A DNA stretch of 64,000 nucleotides from the NCBI RefSeq assembly GCF_900103285.1, contig NZ_FNGS01000002.1, positions 234,709-298,708 of the forward strand, in the 5' to 3' direction. Positions 62,683 through 64,000 of the stretch are shown here, piece by piece. A program made the translations under genes and the position numbers. Below the pieces are notes generated by a model that did no database searches, was not told where the DNA came from, and was given only the letters and a program-made list of their open reading frames with translations. Source of the stretch: Siphonobacter aquaeclarae. Its GTDB lineage: Bacteria > Bacteroidota > Bacteroidia > Cytophagales > Spirosomataceae. Position 1 is the first letter of the stretch, and each line of letters opens with the position of its first letter.

Positions 62683-63738
62683 TTATTTGGGAACCGATAC
62701 CACGGCGTTCATACCTGCCCGGAGTACCTGCGTTTTCGGGTCGGTATCGTCGAGTTTGATCCGCACCGGTACACGCTGAATGATCTTTACAAAATTGCCC
62801 GTCGCGTTATCCGGCGGCAGCAGGGAAAAACGGGAGCCGGTAGCGGCCGACAGCGATACAATCTTTCCTTTGAAATGCTCGTCCGGAAACGCATCCGCCG
62901 ACACGTCTACAACCTGCCCGGGATGCATATGCCGGATCTGGGTTTCCTTGTAATTGGCAATCACCCATTTGCCTTCTTCTCCGTCGACCAGAAAAGCGAT
63001 CGTCTGGCCCGCCTGTATCAACTGGCCTTTCTGGATGGTCTTTTTCCCCATTTTTCCGTCGTATGGCGCCGTGATGACCGCATAAGAAATTTTCAGGTTG
63101 ATTTCACTCAGAACCGCCTCCCGCCGTTTGATTTCAGCGCGGGCTACTTCCTTCTCGGCGATGACGTCGTTGGTTTTGGCCTCGGCGGCCTGATGGCCGT
63201 TTCGGACTGCCTCCAGCTCCGCTTTCGCGACATCCAGCGCCATTTTGATGTTTTCAAACTGCTGCTTCGTAACAGATTCCGATTCATATAATTTCTGATA
63301 CCGGTCGAACTCCTGCTGCTGTTTCCAGAGCCGGGCTTCGGCAGCGGCAATCCGCGAGCCGTCGGTCCGGGCGCCGCGTTCCGACGTAACTTCGTTGCTT
63401 CCCAGCACGCTCAACTGCGCGCGGGCGGCGGCGAGTGCCGCCTCTGCTTCGGCTTTCCGGACACGGTACTCGTCGTCGTCGATGACGACCAGCGTATCTC
63501 CTTTTTTGACGACCTGGTCGTCTTCATACCGCACCTCCCGGACATACCCGGTAATCCGGCTCGTCACGGGATTGATATACTCTTCGATCTGGGCATCGTT
63601 CGTTTCCTCAAAGTGCCAGAGATGCCACAACGTGGCTGCGCCCCAGCCTCCGAGGACGAGGACAACGGCAAAAGCCACCCAGGCGGTTACCCGGGTAATC
63701 ATGCGGTCGGTTCGGGCGTGTTTACTTGAAATTCTCAT
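62683..63738 (-). CDS. HlyD/EmrA-family membrane fusion protein
   Basis: The 351-residue protein has one N-terminal membrane helix (VTAWVAFAVVLVLGGWGAAT, ~17-36), a lipoyl half-motif 'EYINPVTSRITGYVREVRYE' near 53-72, a long alpha-helical hairpin (~95-205, 'AEAEAALAAARAQLSVLGSN', 'VAKAELEAVRNGHQAAEAKT'), the second lipoyl half 'YAVITAPYDGKMGKKTIQKG' near 223, and a beta-barrel end. This is the EmrA layout. Its ATG overlaps the TolC-like stop (ATGA), and the EmrB-like gene follows by 7 bp. Confidence 0.92.
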   Translation of the reverse strand: MRISSKHARTDRMITRVTAWVAFAVVLVLGGWGAATLWHLWHFEETNDAQIEEYINPVTSRITGYVREVRYEDDQVVKKGDTLVVIDDDEYRVRKAEAEAALAAARAQLSVLGSNEVTSERGARTDGSRIAAAEARLWKQQQEFDRYQKLYESESVTKQQFENIKMALDVAKAELEAVRNGHQAAEAKTNDVIAEKEVARAEIKRREAVLSEINLKISYAVITAPYDGKMGKKTIQKGQLIQAGQTIAFLVDGEEGKWVIANYKETQIRHMHPGQVVDVSADAFPDEHFKGKIVSLSAATGSRFSLLPPDNATGNFVKIIQRVPVRIKLDDTDPKTQVLRAGMNAVVSVPK

Positions 63739-64000
63739 TTTCCGATGGTATTCAGGAGTTGATAGTAATGGAGACGGGTTGAAAGCCGGGCCGAAGCCAG
63801 GTCAAAACGGGCCTGTAATAGCTGTGAATCAGCATCAAGCAGATCCGTCAGCAGCGCAAGCTGGTGGAAATACGTATTGCGTACGATGCGGTAATTTTCC
63901 TCCGCCTGGCGGGTACTGAGCTGCGAGACCTCCACCCGTTCGAGGGCTTCCCGGTAATGCACATAGGCTTCACGCACTTCCTGACGGACAGCGTCCTGCC
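63735..64000 (-). CDS. TolC-family outer-membrane efflux protein (partial, 5' end outside window)
   Basis: Only the last 88 residues are in the window; the frame is open to the edge. They read QDAVRQEVREAYVHYREALE, then 'AEENYRIVRNTYFHQLALLT' and 'DLLDADSQLLQARFDLASAR', which is the end of the second TolC coiled-coil repeat. It would be the outer-membrane channel of the pump made with the two genes downstream, to which it is coupled by an ATGA overlap. Confidence 0.88.
   Translation of the reverse strand, partial: QDAVRQEVREAYVHYREALERVEVSQLSTRQAEENYRIVRNTYFHQLALLTDLLDADSQLLQARFDLASARLSTRLHYYQLLNTIGK

Overview
The window looks like a chromosomal segment of a Bacteroidota bacterium, probably of the Cytophagales type, with moderately high GC. 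The reasons are -7 elements of the TAnnTTTG kind before several genes, a GyrB-like ParE, a VWA+TPR Bat pair, a Tat-exported Gfo/Idh/MocA oxidoreductase, a sulfatase, and several secreted repeat proteins with the 'HLPxIPSA ... LLAQIEQLTLH' C-terminus common in this phylum. The exact genus cannot be fixed from the sequence alone.

Layout. (1) 1-4165, minus strand: a PhyH-type dioxygenase, a SAM methyltransferase, a GNAT acetyltransferase, a GT2 glycosyltransferase and the start of pheA (chorismate mutase/prephenate dehydratase), followed by a 345-bp spacer made of degenerate heptamer repeats. (2) 4511-6409, minus: parE. (3) 6662-31987, plus: a long surface-polysaccharide locus of 20 genes. It holds an outer-membrane export protein with many SLBB domains, a Wzz-like chain-length protein, a Wzm/Wzt ABC exporter whose ATPase has a C-terminal glycan-binding-type domain, a DegT/AHBA-type aminotransferase, a large membrane glycosyltransferase, WbqC, about a dozen glycosyltransferases (GT2, GT4, GT9, GT8-like, DUF5672), an O-antigen-ligase/polymerase-like membrane protein, a WcaF-like acetyltransferase and a WecA/TagO-like initiating transferase. 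(4) 32110-37333: Gfo/Idh/MocA oxidoreductase, sulfatase, O-methyltransferase and a secreted lipase-like gene that is frameshifted at its catalytic serine. (5) 37527-42510, minus: three secreted proteins (a parallel beta-helix protein, a small repeat protein and a large repeat protein). (6) 43135-43472, minus: a Ser-Pro-Arg tRNA operon. (7) 43574-55610, plus: BatB/BatC-like pair, thiolase, purC, a STAS protein, RNase Z, and gltB-gltD. (8) 55844-61016, plus: three tandem paralogous secreted fibre-like proteins. (9) 61101-64000, minus: an EmrB-EmrA-TolC type efflux operon, cut by the window end.

The central biological theme is cell-surface construction. Glycan assembly on undecaprenyl phosphate, ABC export, chain-length control and probably terminal modification (methyl, acetyl, hydroxyl) are encoded at 1-32 kb. 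Secreted fibre-like proteins of unknown function follow at 37-42 and 55-61 kb. The least explained items are the three fibre paralogs, the 40.3-kb small repeat protein, the heptamer-repeat spacer after parE, and a perfect 34-bp inverted repeat at 61.0 kb. I found no CRISPR array, no transposase, no integrase and no rRNA.
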